Below, in pieces: positions 54,901 to 64,000 of a DNA stretch of 64,000 nt. Position 1 is the first letter of the stretch. Each line of letters opens with the position of its first letter. Position numbers and translations under genes: made by a program. The notes beneath the pieces were generated by a model. The model saw only the letters and a list, made by a program, of their open reading frames with translations. It did no database searches and had not been told where the DNA came from. Origin of the DNA: Closterium sp. Naga37s-1 (lineage: Eukaryota > Streptophyta > Zygnematophyceae > Desmidiales > Closteriaceae). Location: the NCBI GenBank assembly GCA_947471745.1, contig CANJKZ010000430.1, positions 1,025,001 to 1,089,000 of the forward strand, in the 5' to 3' direction.

Positions 54901-57900
54901 GAAGAGCGACGGCCGCGGCGCCTCTACTGCAAAATCTGCAGGAATTTCGGGCACCTGGCGGACCGATGCAAGCACCGATCTCGCCCTCGTCAGACCAATC
55001 CGAGCACCTGGTCCGGCCGACAAGACGCGAGGAACGACACGCGTCCCGCCCAGGGGTATCAACCCCCATCGCGTAACCTGAATCCGACAACTCAGCAGCA
55101 GCAGCCATCACAGGCTGCCCCCGTCCGCAATGTCATGGGGAACATGACCATGACGAGCGGCTCTCGTCGCCCGCGCGCACGCTCACTTTCACCCGAGCTG
55201 GCGCCTGACCCAATCGGAGCGTCCTCGAACAACAATCCGTTCAGCACGCATCACGACTTCAGCAACGACGACAAACAGGACTGGAATCTCCCAGTCCCGC
55301 TGCTTGAGAGCCCCCCGCACGTACCTGACATGCGGGCGGCACCAATCGACTGGATCGCACGCGAACAGTTCTTGAAGGTTGACACTCCGCACATCGTCAC
55401 TCCGCGACTGGCGCTGCTCGCGCGAAACGACAACAGGCACTACAACACGTGGTACCTGGACAGCTGCTGTGGGCAGCATATGGTTGGCTCTGAGCGTTAC
55501 ATATCCAACGCCGTCGCCACCCCCGCCGTCACTTACGTCACTGTGGCGAACAACACGCGGCTGCGCGCAAGCACGCAAGGCATTGTTGTGCTCAAGGCAC
55601 ATAGGAGCAGAACGCACATCACATTGAATGACGTGCTGATTGTGCAGAACCTGCGTTTCAACCTGCTCTCGGCGGCGCAACTCCTGGATTGCGGAGTCAT
55701 CCTCAGCACCGACCCCAAGACGCGCGATATTCTGCTCCACTACACAATGCCGAACAAGATGCGCAGGCAGATCGGACGGGCGCACGCCGAGAACGGGGTG
55801 TACGTTCTCGACTTCGATATTCCCGACTGCAGCGGTGATTCACAGGAACTCATTGACCTCGTTCCTCTGCGTTTCGAACACCTGCATCACCGTGACTGGA
55901 AGCATCCTGATGGGCGCCCATGGGTGCCACGTCATCCACACCCGCGCGAAACGGCGCTGCATGACCCCGACCCCGACGGCATCTGCAGAGACTGTCACAC
56001 GCCCACAGCCTCGACGAGGGCGATCGCCGGCCGCGGCCTTGCCGTCATCGCCGAAGCAGAGCGGGAAGCGCCGCCTGAAGAAGGGTTGTCTCACCTGGAG
56101 CTCGAGACGGCCACGCGCATCGTCTTCGGAACAGAGGAAGCTCCCCTCCCAGGACCTGCATCCCAACACCTTCGCGGAATGCTGCGCGGCGTTGGCGTCG
56201 GGACCTTCGATGCGGAAGGAAATCCGCGACCCTACACACAGGAGAAATTCCTGGAAATCTACCCTCATCAGCGCGACCCTGCGACAAAACTCACCGTCGC
56301 ACAAGAGGAGGATATGGCGCGCCGCGAAGCAGAAGAACTTCGCCGTCAAGGCCTTGCAGAGACACGTGGCACATTCGCCTGGAGCGGATGGGGCGACGAA
56401 GAGAACGCCTCCAATGAAGGGGGGTGGGGCACCGCTGGCGGATGGGGAACAAGTGACACAGGCGGTTGGGGAGCCGCAACTGGCGGTGACACAAGCGGTT
56501 GGGGAGCCGCAACCGACGTCAATACTGGCGGATGGGGCGCAGCATCTGGCGGAGAGACGAGCGGCTGGGGAGCTTTCCGCGAGGACCAAAGGGGGGAAGA
56601 GGAAACAGCGCAAGTTGAGGTCGAACCTCCTGTTGTTCCTCTTGGACGCCCTCCGCGCCGCCCTGCATTAGCACCACCGCCACCTGACATCCCTTCAGGA
56701 AGTGACCCCTGGGACACCATTGACTGGGGTAGCGAGCCAACCACCCCGCCACGCACTGTCTACGGACCTGCCCCTGAACTGCGCGAGCCGACATTCATCC
56801 TCGGCACGATCCCCGGAACCAACATCCCCTACTCCATCATTCGCGACAGGGAATTTCTCGCCCTAATGTTAACAACGGCGAACGAAGAAGAAGAGAACGA
56901 GGAAGCAGCGGCGACACCTGCTCAAGCACCTGATGAAGACCCCGCAGAGGCACTCGAGCGCTACATGCGCACCTCCGGTTTTCGCGCCGACGATGCCATC
57001 TGGCACCAACGCCTAGGTCACCCTTCGCGCGTGACCCTGAAGAACTGCATCGAGGCCGGCGTCTTCGCACCTGGCGCACTGCTGCGCCCTGACGGCTCCG
57101 AAGTAAGAGGCGGAACTCACCCGCGCACCTGCACCATCTGCCCCGAAGCCGCGCTGAGTCACCAGCCCTTCCCCCTGCTCGATCCAGGAACCAACCGCTA
57201 CGCCAAGTTGGAGAAAGTCTACAGCGACTTTCTCAACGTAGGACACTGCGGCATCAACGACGAACTCTACACGCTCACCTTCGTCGACGCTGGAGCGCGC
57301 CACGTGTGGGTCGTAAACGTGGAAGCGCGCAGCAGAGCATACGAGGCATTCCGCCTGTAGATGGCGCACGCGCAGCGGCAATCCGGGGAGAAATTGAAGA
57401 TCTGGCAGTCCGACGGCGCAGCGGAGTTCAGGAGCAAGGAGCTGCAGGATTACCTTGCGCAAAAGGGGATCGAGCACCACGTTTCCCTCCCCTACGCACA
57501 CCAGCAGCAGGGCGTAGCAGAGCGCACGAACCGCACTCTCATGATGAAGGTGCGGGCGCTAATGAGGCAGTCGAAGCTTCCGCCGATCTACTGGACCTAC
57601 GCAATGCATCACGCCGTACAAGTGCACAACCTGCTTTCAACCACCGCGATCACCGGCAATTCCTCACCGCACGTGAAGTGGACGGGGAGAAAGGGCGACA
57701 CATCCATGCTCCGCGTGTGGGGGTGTATGGTCCAGTACCGCCCGCCGACATCAACCATCGGAAAATTCAAGAGCCGCGCGCGCTGGGGGATCCATCTCGG
57801 AATCAGCCACGAGTACAAGGCGTGGATCATTCTGGATCTCCTGAGCCAGAAAATCAAGAACGCGCGCGACGTCATCTTCTACGAGCGCCTCTTTCTCCAG

Positions 57901-59850
57901 CAGTTCCGCGAAGACGAGCAGACGAACGCCAACCGCGTCTACGCCAACGACGGCCACAGCTACGCCTCACCTGAGGACGAAGCCGCAGCAGCGATCCTGG
58001 AGCAGGACCCCAGAGGAGAGTTCACGAGAGGCGATCGACACGACGACGACGACGACGATGATTCAGAAGAAGGAGGAGCGGGCGCAGCAGGAGGCGCAAC
58101 AGGAGGAAGCGGAAGCGGAAACAGCGCAGGAGCAGCACCACCAGCCCCACCAGAACCAGAAAGCGACGACGACGATGTGCAGGAGGTCATCCCGCAACAC
58201 CGCCACGACAGCACCGTCACCGGAATGCAGCTTCTCGGGCTCCATGCTGCCACCTCTACGGCGCCGCGCATCATCGAGCCTAAAAACCCACGGCAAGCAC
58301 TCACGGGACCTCACAGCAAGGAGTGGCGCGAGGCAACGGATGCGGAGATCAGGGCACTCGAGTCACGCGACACCTGGGTGCTCGTCGACCGTGCAGCAGT
58401 GAAGGGGAGAAGGATCCTCTCCGGCAAGTGGGTCTTCCGCGTGAAGACCGGAGCTGACGGGACGATCGAGCGCTTCAAGGCGCGCTGGGTAGTACGCGGC
58501 TACGACCAGAGGCACGGGATCGACTTCGATCAAACGTTTGCAAAGGTGAGCCGTCACACCTCCGTCAGGATACTCCTCGCCATCGCAGCCGCACGACATC
58601 TGCCACTCCGACAGATCGATGTCAAGAACGCATTCCTGTACGCGCTCGTAGATGCAGTGATCTACGTGGAGCAGCCGCACACATACGGCGAAGGGGATTC
58701 GCGGGTCTGCCAGCTGCGGAAGTCCCTTTACGGGATCAAACAGGCGCCAAGACGCTGGCAGCAGTACCTGCACAACATACTGCTTGAAATCGGGTTCAAG
58801 CAGCTGCCTCACGATCCTGGGATGTATCGCCGCGATTTCCGCGGCGAATACATCCTACTCACGGTCTACGTCGACGACCTCCTCTACACAGGGTCAAGCA
58901 ACGAGCTGCTTGAGCAATTCGAGAAAAATCTCGCAGGGCGCGTCGACATCACCTGCAACCATGACGTGAAGCAGTTTCTCGGGCTCAACATCACCTACTC
59001 GCCGGAAGCCATTCATCTCTCAGCAGCGAAGTATGCGGAGGAGCTTAGCAAGCGCTTCAACATTGCGTCTGCACCACTCTCCACCCCTTACCGCACTCCA
59101 GGACCCAACCACAAGCCTGACAACAAAGCCCTGTCCCCTGCTGGGCTTCACACCTACCAGCAGCAGTTGGGATGCCTGCTCTTTGCATCTGTTACCTGCA
59201 GGCCCGACCTTTCCTACATCGCGAGCCAGTTGGCTCAGTACTCTCGCAAACCAACGGCTGAGAATCTACTAGATCTCCAGCGGGCGCTCCAATTCTTCAT
59301 CTCCACGCCCAGCGTCGGGCTCTGCTACTCCACCATCCCAAATTCATCCTTCAACCTCATCGGCTACGTGGACGCCGATCACGCCGCTGACCCAGATAAT
59401 CGACGGTCCAGGACAGGCTTCCTCTTCTGTCTCGAGCCCAGCGGCCCCATCTCCTGGAATTCACAGAAACAGGAGCTGGTTGCCCTGTCATCAGCGGAAG
59501 CCGAATTCATCGCAGCAACAGCAGCAGTTCGCGAGGGCCTCTACCTTCAGGAGCTGCTGCAAGAGGCGAAAATTCCAGCCTCGACGAATTTTCGCCTGCA
59601 CTGCGACAACCAGAGCGCGATCAGGATCGCGAACAAGCCGGGCTTCGTCAACCGCACCAAACACATCGCGCTGCGGTACTTCTTCGTCAAGGACGAAGTT
59701 GACAAGGGCAAGGTTGACCTAACCTACTGCCCAACGGGTGACATGGCAGCTGACTTCCTCACGAAGAAGCTGTCACGTCAGCAGTACCAGCACTGCTCCG
59801 AACTCAGCGGGGTAGTCAAGCGGGTCAAGACTCGCTACGGCCAGGAGTGA
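54745..59850 (+). pseudogene. Copia D pol: zinc knuckle, protease, WG-rich insert, integrase, RT, RNase H
   Basis: One frame is open for 871 codons, meets a TAG at 57358-57360, and is open again to 59850. In order it shows: the CCHC knuckle; a protease with WYLDSCCGQHM (D-S-C instead of the usual D-S-G); a long spacer with seven GWG triplets; WHQRLGHPSRVTL with CTICPEA; integrase Asp in KVYSDFLNVG; then TAG; SDGAAEFRS and HQQQGVAERTNR; RT with FKARWVVRGYDQRHG and YVDDLLYTG; RNase H with SSAEAEFIAATAAVREG and CDNQSAIRIANKPG. One stop inside the integrase makes this copy defective unless read through. Confidence 0.9.
56386..56571 (+). other. WG/GW-repeat segment in copia D polyprotein
   Basis: Residues about 548-609 of the pol frame contain seven GWG triplets (GGWGTA, GGWGTS, SGWGAA and similar), spaced roughly 6-14 residues apart in a Gly/Ser/Thr/Asp background. 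It lies between protease and the integrase zinc-binding region. This composition resembles Argonaute-binding WG/GW hooks of silencing proteins. No such module is part of the usual copia layout that I know. Confidence 0.75.
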
Positions 59851-60295
59851 AGGGGGGTGTTACGAATAGTGATTATTGAAACACTATTGTACACTCCTCA
59901 CCGTAGCAAGCGAAGCATGTACTACCGAGGACGAAGACGAAAGGGCGGAAGTAATGCGAAGGGACGCACGGTTACGAGGAGCATCTGGACCGTCGGGCAG
60001 ACAGCATCAGGCAGCAGCAGTGGCGAGGATTCTGCCCGAACAGTTCCGTAACCACCCGGAGTCGCACGGTTGGATTTCGATGCAATAAGGGAATGTACCC
60101 CTTAGAGTACATGGCTGGCTAGGACGTTTCGAATTCCCTTGTACTCTTATTTATATTCCTTGTACTGCATGTTTTTATTATCTCAAGCATTTACATTCAC
60201 TCTGCTATTGAGGTCAAGGGCCCACCACCACTAGACTAGAACTGTGCGAACCTTCCTGAGGTGATCCTGAGGTTGATCAACTTCTGATCGCAACA

Positions 60296-61482
60296 CTCAT
60301 TTCAACTGGCAAATTACAACATGCACTTTGAGCTAGGAACAGAAGTGCTAGTACATATCATTATACTAGGTATCCAACATTGTACTAGCTATTAATCATG
60401 ATACTGGCTAACGGTCTTCTTGTTGAAGCGGCGACACTGATGTCCATCGGTGTTGGGGCGGGGGGTGGGAGAGTTGTATGAGCCGTTGGGAAAAATGAGA
60501 AACGTGGGTGGGCCAAAACATGCGTTTCAAGCAGCTGCGCTTTCGAAATACGTAATTTTGAAGAACACTTCGTGTGTTTAAATTTTTTCATATTTATATA
60601 CTTGATGTGACATGCTTGCGTCCAAGACACAACAATGTTGAATTCACTGACTTCACCTGCGGCATTTCCCTAGCTTCATGCAGCTCTTTCATTCAAATAT
60701 GCTCCCTCTCCTCTTGTCAGGCAGCTCATATCTTCAGCTGGAGCAGAGTGTCTACTAACTGACCCAACCAAACACTTACGCCTCATTAGTATCATACGAG
60801 GGTCGACTGTTGTGGCAGCATGCAGTACCGTACATTGATGTGCACCTTAAAGCTCAAGGCCCAAATTGCGGGCCGCGCAGGGCAGGGCCCAAATTTCAAG
60901 GGTAAAATACCCTTTTTGCCCTGATGGTAGGCCGCTTTTTGGCAGTTACCCTTGTGAAATCAGGCTATGAATTTTTTTACCCTAGTGAAATCAGGATTCG
61001 TTGTAAACTACACTGGTAACAATTTTGGTTACACTGGCTGTATCAGGGTACGGGCCCAACTACACTTTTACCGGATCTTTTTTTAACCGAGGATTCCGCC
61101 ACAGTGCGCGCCAAGACAAAATTCTCCACGGTCCCACTGGACCATTTGTACGGTATGCCCACTGGCGCGCCAACGTAGACGCAGTGCGGCTGCACGCGCG
61201 CTCGTACGATTGGTCCGTTAAGCAAGATTTGCGCCAACGCACCCGGGTTTAGGGCGTTCCCGTTTGTCAAACAGCCTAACAACAATTCTACCCTGGTACA
61301 ATCAGTGTAACATGATTTTTTGGCTGTTTTAGGCTGCTGGCATCAGGGTACGGAAATTTTTACCCTAAGGGTCAGGGTACGGGGGGCCTGGTACCCTGAT
61401 TTGCAAGAGTGGACCTAAACCTATTTTGGGCCCTGGCGCAGGGCAAGATTAGTAATCTTACACACTTCTCGTTTTCTGCAAC
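60296..61482. repeat. Right arm of the large inverted repeat
   Basis: Reverse complement of 25507-25636, 33547-33622 and 45532-45961 joined, without the insertions found there, but with its own insertion at 60883-61435. About 630 bp of arm are shared. It is cut at 60296 by copia D and ends near 61482 at TTTTCTGCAACC, just before the MULE transposase coding block. Confidence 0.85.
60883..61435. mobile_element. Small hAT-type non-autonomous element
   Basis: The left end reads CAGGGCCCAAAT and the right end is its inverse (TATTTTGGGCCCTG). An 8-bp direct repeat GCGCAGGG flanks it (60875-60882 and 61436-61443). The CAGGG start and 8-bp duplication are typical of hAT elements. The other inverted-repeat arm has the empty site. 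About 550 bp, no transposase. The interior has many TACCCT/AGGGTA words. Confidence 0.85.
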
Positions 61483-62626
61483 CCATCTTGCAGGAACAAC
61501 CGCACCATCTACATCCCAGCCAGAGCCAACTCCACTACGCCGAACTTCACCGATCGTCGTGCCTAGCGGATGGCGCGGGACAGCCGCGTGCTTCAACTTT
61601 GACAACATTGTGCTGAGAGCTGCGGTCCCGGGAGTCGTGCCACCAACTGCGGCACCAACCCGCCAGCCACCACCAACCGCGGCACCAGCCCGTGACCCTC
61701 CGCCTCCCACCGTGGATCCGGGAACGGCGACTGGGCACGCCACCGAGGACAGGCCCAGCGTGGTAGAGGACGAGGCGACGGTCGTGGAAGAGGACTCCCT
61801 GGAGGACGGTGAGGATGGTGTTCGGGTCCAAACAGGCTTTCGCGGTGACTACACTGCACGAAGGAACAGAGTCTGGGTGTACGAGAAGCAGTGGGCGCGA
61901 TGTGTGGCACCAACGAGGAGATTCGGCATCTACACTAGCAACATGGCGGAGTCGACCAACGGGGCCGTAAAATCCATCCGGCGCCTACCACCCGCGTATC
62001 TGTTAGCATCAATGTGGGACTACAACGTCAAGAAGTTCCATGAGCGGCGAGAGGAGGCGAGGGCCCGGGATGACTACTTCACGGAGTGGGGGAGGAAACG
62101 GTATGAGGAGAAGTGCGAGCGGGCAAAGAACTACGAGGTGAAAATCTCGAACATCAAATTCCTGGCGGAGGTGATAAACAACGGCAACACGACGGACCCT
62201 ACCCCACGAAGCTTCAACGTCGACCTACGTGGCGAGGGCAAGTGTGAGTGCGGCAATTGGACAGAGTATGCTTTTCCGTGCGCACACGCCATGGCGTTTT
62301 TCCCCATGGCCAACAAGAACGGGTGGGAGTTTGTCAGCGACTACTACACCACATTCAACCTGCGTCGCACATACTCCCACACCATCCCCGGGACCTGCAT
62401 CGACACCCTCATGGCACAGACAACACCTGTGCCTCAGGGAGTGTGTGATGCTCCTACGTTCACTCGTAGGGGTCCTGGCCGTCCCCCTTCCTACAGGCGC
62501 AGGGATGCTCCTCCGGCGAACTATCGCTGCAGAACCTGCTTGGGGCCGAACCACAACTCCGCTACCTGCACCAAGAAGTATGGCTCCGACAGGGCTGCAG
62601 GAGGTGTGTACCACACGGTGGGGTGA
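61409..62626 (+). pseudogene. MULE (MuDR-type) transposase, C-terminal part
   Basis: A 405-codon open frame in which the recognisable part begins near 61860. It has YTSNMAESTNGAVKSIRRLP, then SMWDYNVKKFHERREE, then a SWIM zinc finger (CECGNWTEYAFPCAHAMA), then a CCHC-like knuckle (CRTCLGPNHNSATC) near the C-terminus. These are the end blocks of Mutator-like transposases. The DDE catalytic region that should precede them is missing, and the inverted-repeat arm is there instead. A CAG acceptor at about 61490-61492 could start a real last exon. I read it as a truncated transposase; a domesticated MULE-derived gene with lost upstream exons is an alternative. Confidence 0.85.
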
Positions 62627-62633
62627 GCCATGA

Positions 62634-62819
62634 TAGTAGATGCGGATGGTTATCGTTATGGAATTTGAGCAATGTCATGCAAAATCTACACGTAGTATAG
62701 TGGCTGTCATAATTAGTCATTGTAGCTAGCATGTTGTATATAGCTTCAGTTTGCAACGTTTCTGGACGTGTTTGGTTTTAAAAAGATCGGAACACGGTTC
62801 TTGTCCGACGCGGCATACA
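62634..62819. other. Short spacer between MULE fragment and copia E
   Basis: No feature is seen; AT-rich, probably the 3' flank of the transposase fragment. Confidence 0.4.
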
Positions 62820-64000
62820 TGTCAAGAATGAGAGAAGTGTTTGAACTAACAACATTGGGAGTACAAGTAGGAAAACCTAGAAGTTGTACCCCCTAAGGCT
62901 AAACCCACTATAGCCTACAGAACAGAAACATATACAATGTTTGACACACCCCCTTAGGCGAAGTGGGAGACAACCAGATGGTCACAAGACCAGTCAAAGC
63001 AAAGCAAAGCTCAGGGTGGATCTCAAGGATACCACACAAATTCCGAGCACAAGCAAGCGGTCACAAGACCAGTTCACATGCAGTTTGATAATACAACAAG
63101 AAATACAGTGATCACAACCTAGCAAGTGTAAACATGCAGGTAGACATATATAAGGATCACCGTACAAGCAGAGTCAGAAAGTAAGCAAGTGAGGCACAGT
63201 AGGCACAAGGCCTAGAACAGTACAGAAACGCTGATGATCACAAGGCTGAAGCGCCTTGGTGAACACATCAGCAGTGTTGGCCCGAGTGGCCACGTAAGCA
63301 AGACGAAGCTGACCACGCTGCTGCAACTCTCGAGCAAGGAAGTAGCGCAGAGCGATGTGCTTCATTCTGTGCTCCAGTCTGTGCTCCTGACACAAGGCAA
63401 TCATGGCCTTGTTGTCGACGTACAGAACTGGAGGAGAACGAGGCGGCTCTCCAAGGTTAGTCAGCAGGTAGGTGAGCCAGCGTAACTCCTGTGCAGCCAT
63501 GGCCCCTGCGTAGATCTCAGCCTCACAACTGGAGCTGAGAACAGAAGAAGAGCGGGTAGACCGCCAAGAAACAGAGCCGGAGCCAAGACTGAAGGTGTAA
63601 CCCTGTGACGACCGCTGCGTAGCCAAGTCGTCAGCCCAGGAAGCGTCTGCGTGACCAGTGAGGACAACTCGAGCCCGTCCTCCAAGCACGAGCCCCATGC
63701 CCGACGTACTGCACAAGTAGCGCAACACCCTCTTAGCGGCATCCATGTGCTTCTTCCGGTGACGGCTAGGAGCGACATAGCGTGCCAGGATGCTAAGAGG
63801 GTATACAAGGTCAAGTCGAGTGCAGGTCATCAGGTACATGAGGCAGCCCACAAGCTCTGGGTACGGGCCACTCGGCTCTACGGACTCGTCCGAAGGTGGA
63901 GCTGAGAGCGAGTGACCGGTAGGCAGAGGAGTGGACTGTGGCGAGGAGTACGTGAAGCGGAAGCGCTGAAGGACCTGCTGCACCATGTGTGACTGAGTCA
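62820..64000 (-). mobile_element. Ty1/copia LTR retrotransposon E (cut by the window end)
   Basis: The 3' LTR on the minus strand is about 62820-62946 (TGTCAAGAATG to GTTTGACA), followed by the inverse of the polypurine tract GCCTAAGGGGGTG. The sequence matches copia C closely in the LTR and RNase H. The rest of the element and the other LTR lie outside. Confidence 0.88.
63174..64000 (-). CDS. Copia E RT end and RNase H (partial)
   Basis: Open to the window edge. It shows LVGCLMYLMTCTRLDL, SSSCEAEIYAGAMAAQEL, YVDNKAMIAL and ADVFTKALQPCDHQRF, ending at 63174. No lesion is visible in this part. It is a close relative of the copia C frame at 35114-37105. Confidence 0.88.
   Translation of the reverse strand, partial: TQSHMVQQVLQRFRFTYSSPQSTPLPTGHSLSAPPSDESVEPSGPYPELVGCLMYLMTCTRLDLVYPLSILARYVAPSRHRKKHMDAAKRVLRYLCSTSGMGLVLGGRARVVLTGHADASWADDLATQRSSQGYTFSLGSGSVSWRSTRSSSVLSSSCEAEIYAGAMAAQELRWLTYLLTNLGEPPRSPPVLYVDNKAMIALCQEHRLEHRMKHIALRYFLARELQQRGQLRLAYVATRANTADVFTKALQPCDHQRFCTVLGLVPTVPHLLTF

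Larger units (their letters stand above)
53420..60295 (+). mobile_element. Ty1/copia LTR retrotransposon D
   Basis: LTRs of 438 bp (53420-53857 and 59858-60295) start TGT(A/T)ACGAATAGTG and end GATCGCAACA, with about four differences. The PBS TGGTATGAGAGC (53858) is one base off the initiator tRNA-Met site. A purine stretch AAGGGGGG lies before the 3' LTR. Order is gag, zinc knuckle, protease, integrase, RT, RNase H. It belongs to a different lineage from A/B/C: its LTRs are longer and its sequence unrelated in detail. The two flanks (ACCCA and CTCAT) are not a target duplication. Confidence 0.93.

Overview
This window reads as nuclear DNA of a GC-rich streptophyte. A streptophyte green alga (for example a zygnematophyte) or an early-diverging land plant is most likely. 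The signs are GT-AG introns with long C/T-rich tracts, a plant-type family 17 glucanase with an X8-like module and C-terminal anchor, a plant-type aspartic protease, Ty1/copia elements primed by initiator tRNA-Met, and MULE and hAT relics. Nothing looks bacterial, viral or organellar. The species is an inference.

Layout. 1-2.2 kb: decayed hAT transposase. 3.2-16.9 kb (+): an aspartic-protease-like gene joined in phase to a very long Pro/Ser-rich region and an unrecognised C-terminal domain. Many of its exons exist in two or three tandem copies, and a young non-autonomous LTR element sits in a late intron. 18-21.7 kb (-): GH17 beta-1,3-glucanase, also with duplicated exon pieces. 23.4-24.7 kb (+): an intronless unknown gene. 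25.5-46 kb: a nested transposon pile. It holds a Tc1/mariner-like element invaded by copia A and by a 377-bp TRIM, then copia B, itself invaded by copia C, which carries a captured Mpv17/PMP22 exon and a ~1-kb internal inverted repeat. 46.9-47.7 kb: a possible decayed coding stretch. 48.8-52.9 kb (+): an eight-exon acid-lipase-like gene whose nucleophile serine is asparagine. 53.4-60.3 kb (+): copia D with a WG/GW-repeat segment. 60.3-62.6 kb: an inverted copy of the 25.5-46 kb flanking repeat, a small hAT-type element and a MULE transposase fragment. 62.8-64 kb: copia E, cut by the window edge.

Most unusual signal. A short palindrome with half-site GACTTTTGAGTC, or the variant core GAGGCGCCTC, recurs at about 15 places. 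Nearly all lie in introns of, or just upstream of, the three intron-bearing genes, and almost every one sits between two direct copies of the flanking host sequence (13 to ~190 bp). This looks like a recurrent insertion or repair event that leaves a palindrome plus a local duplication. It offers a single explanation for many, though not all, of the duplicated exons. Other points of note are the WG/GW segment in copia D, the tRNA-Glu-like module across the U5/PBS junction of the TRIM, and the hairpin-forming, gene-capturing copia C.

All calls come from reading the sequence. Splice junctions were checked for phase in the GH17 gene, the lipase gene and the 3' half of the protease gene. The 5' half of the protease gene is uncertain.
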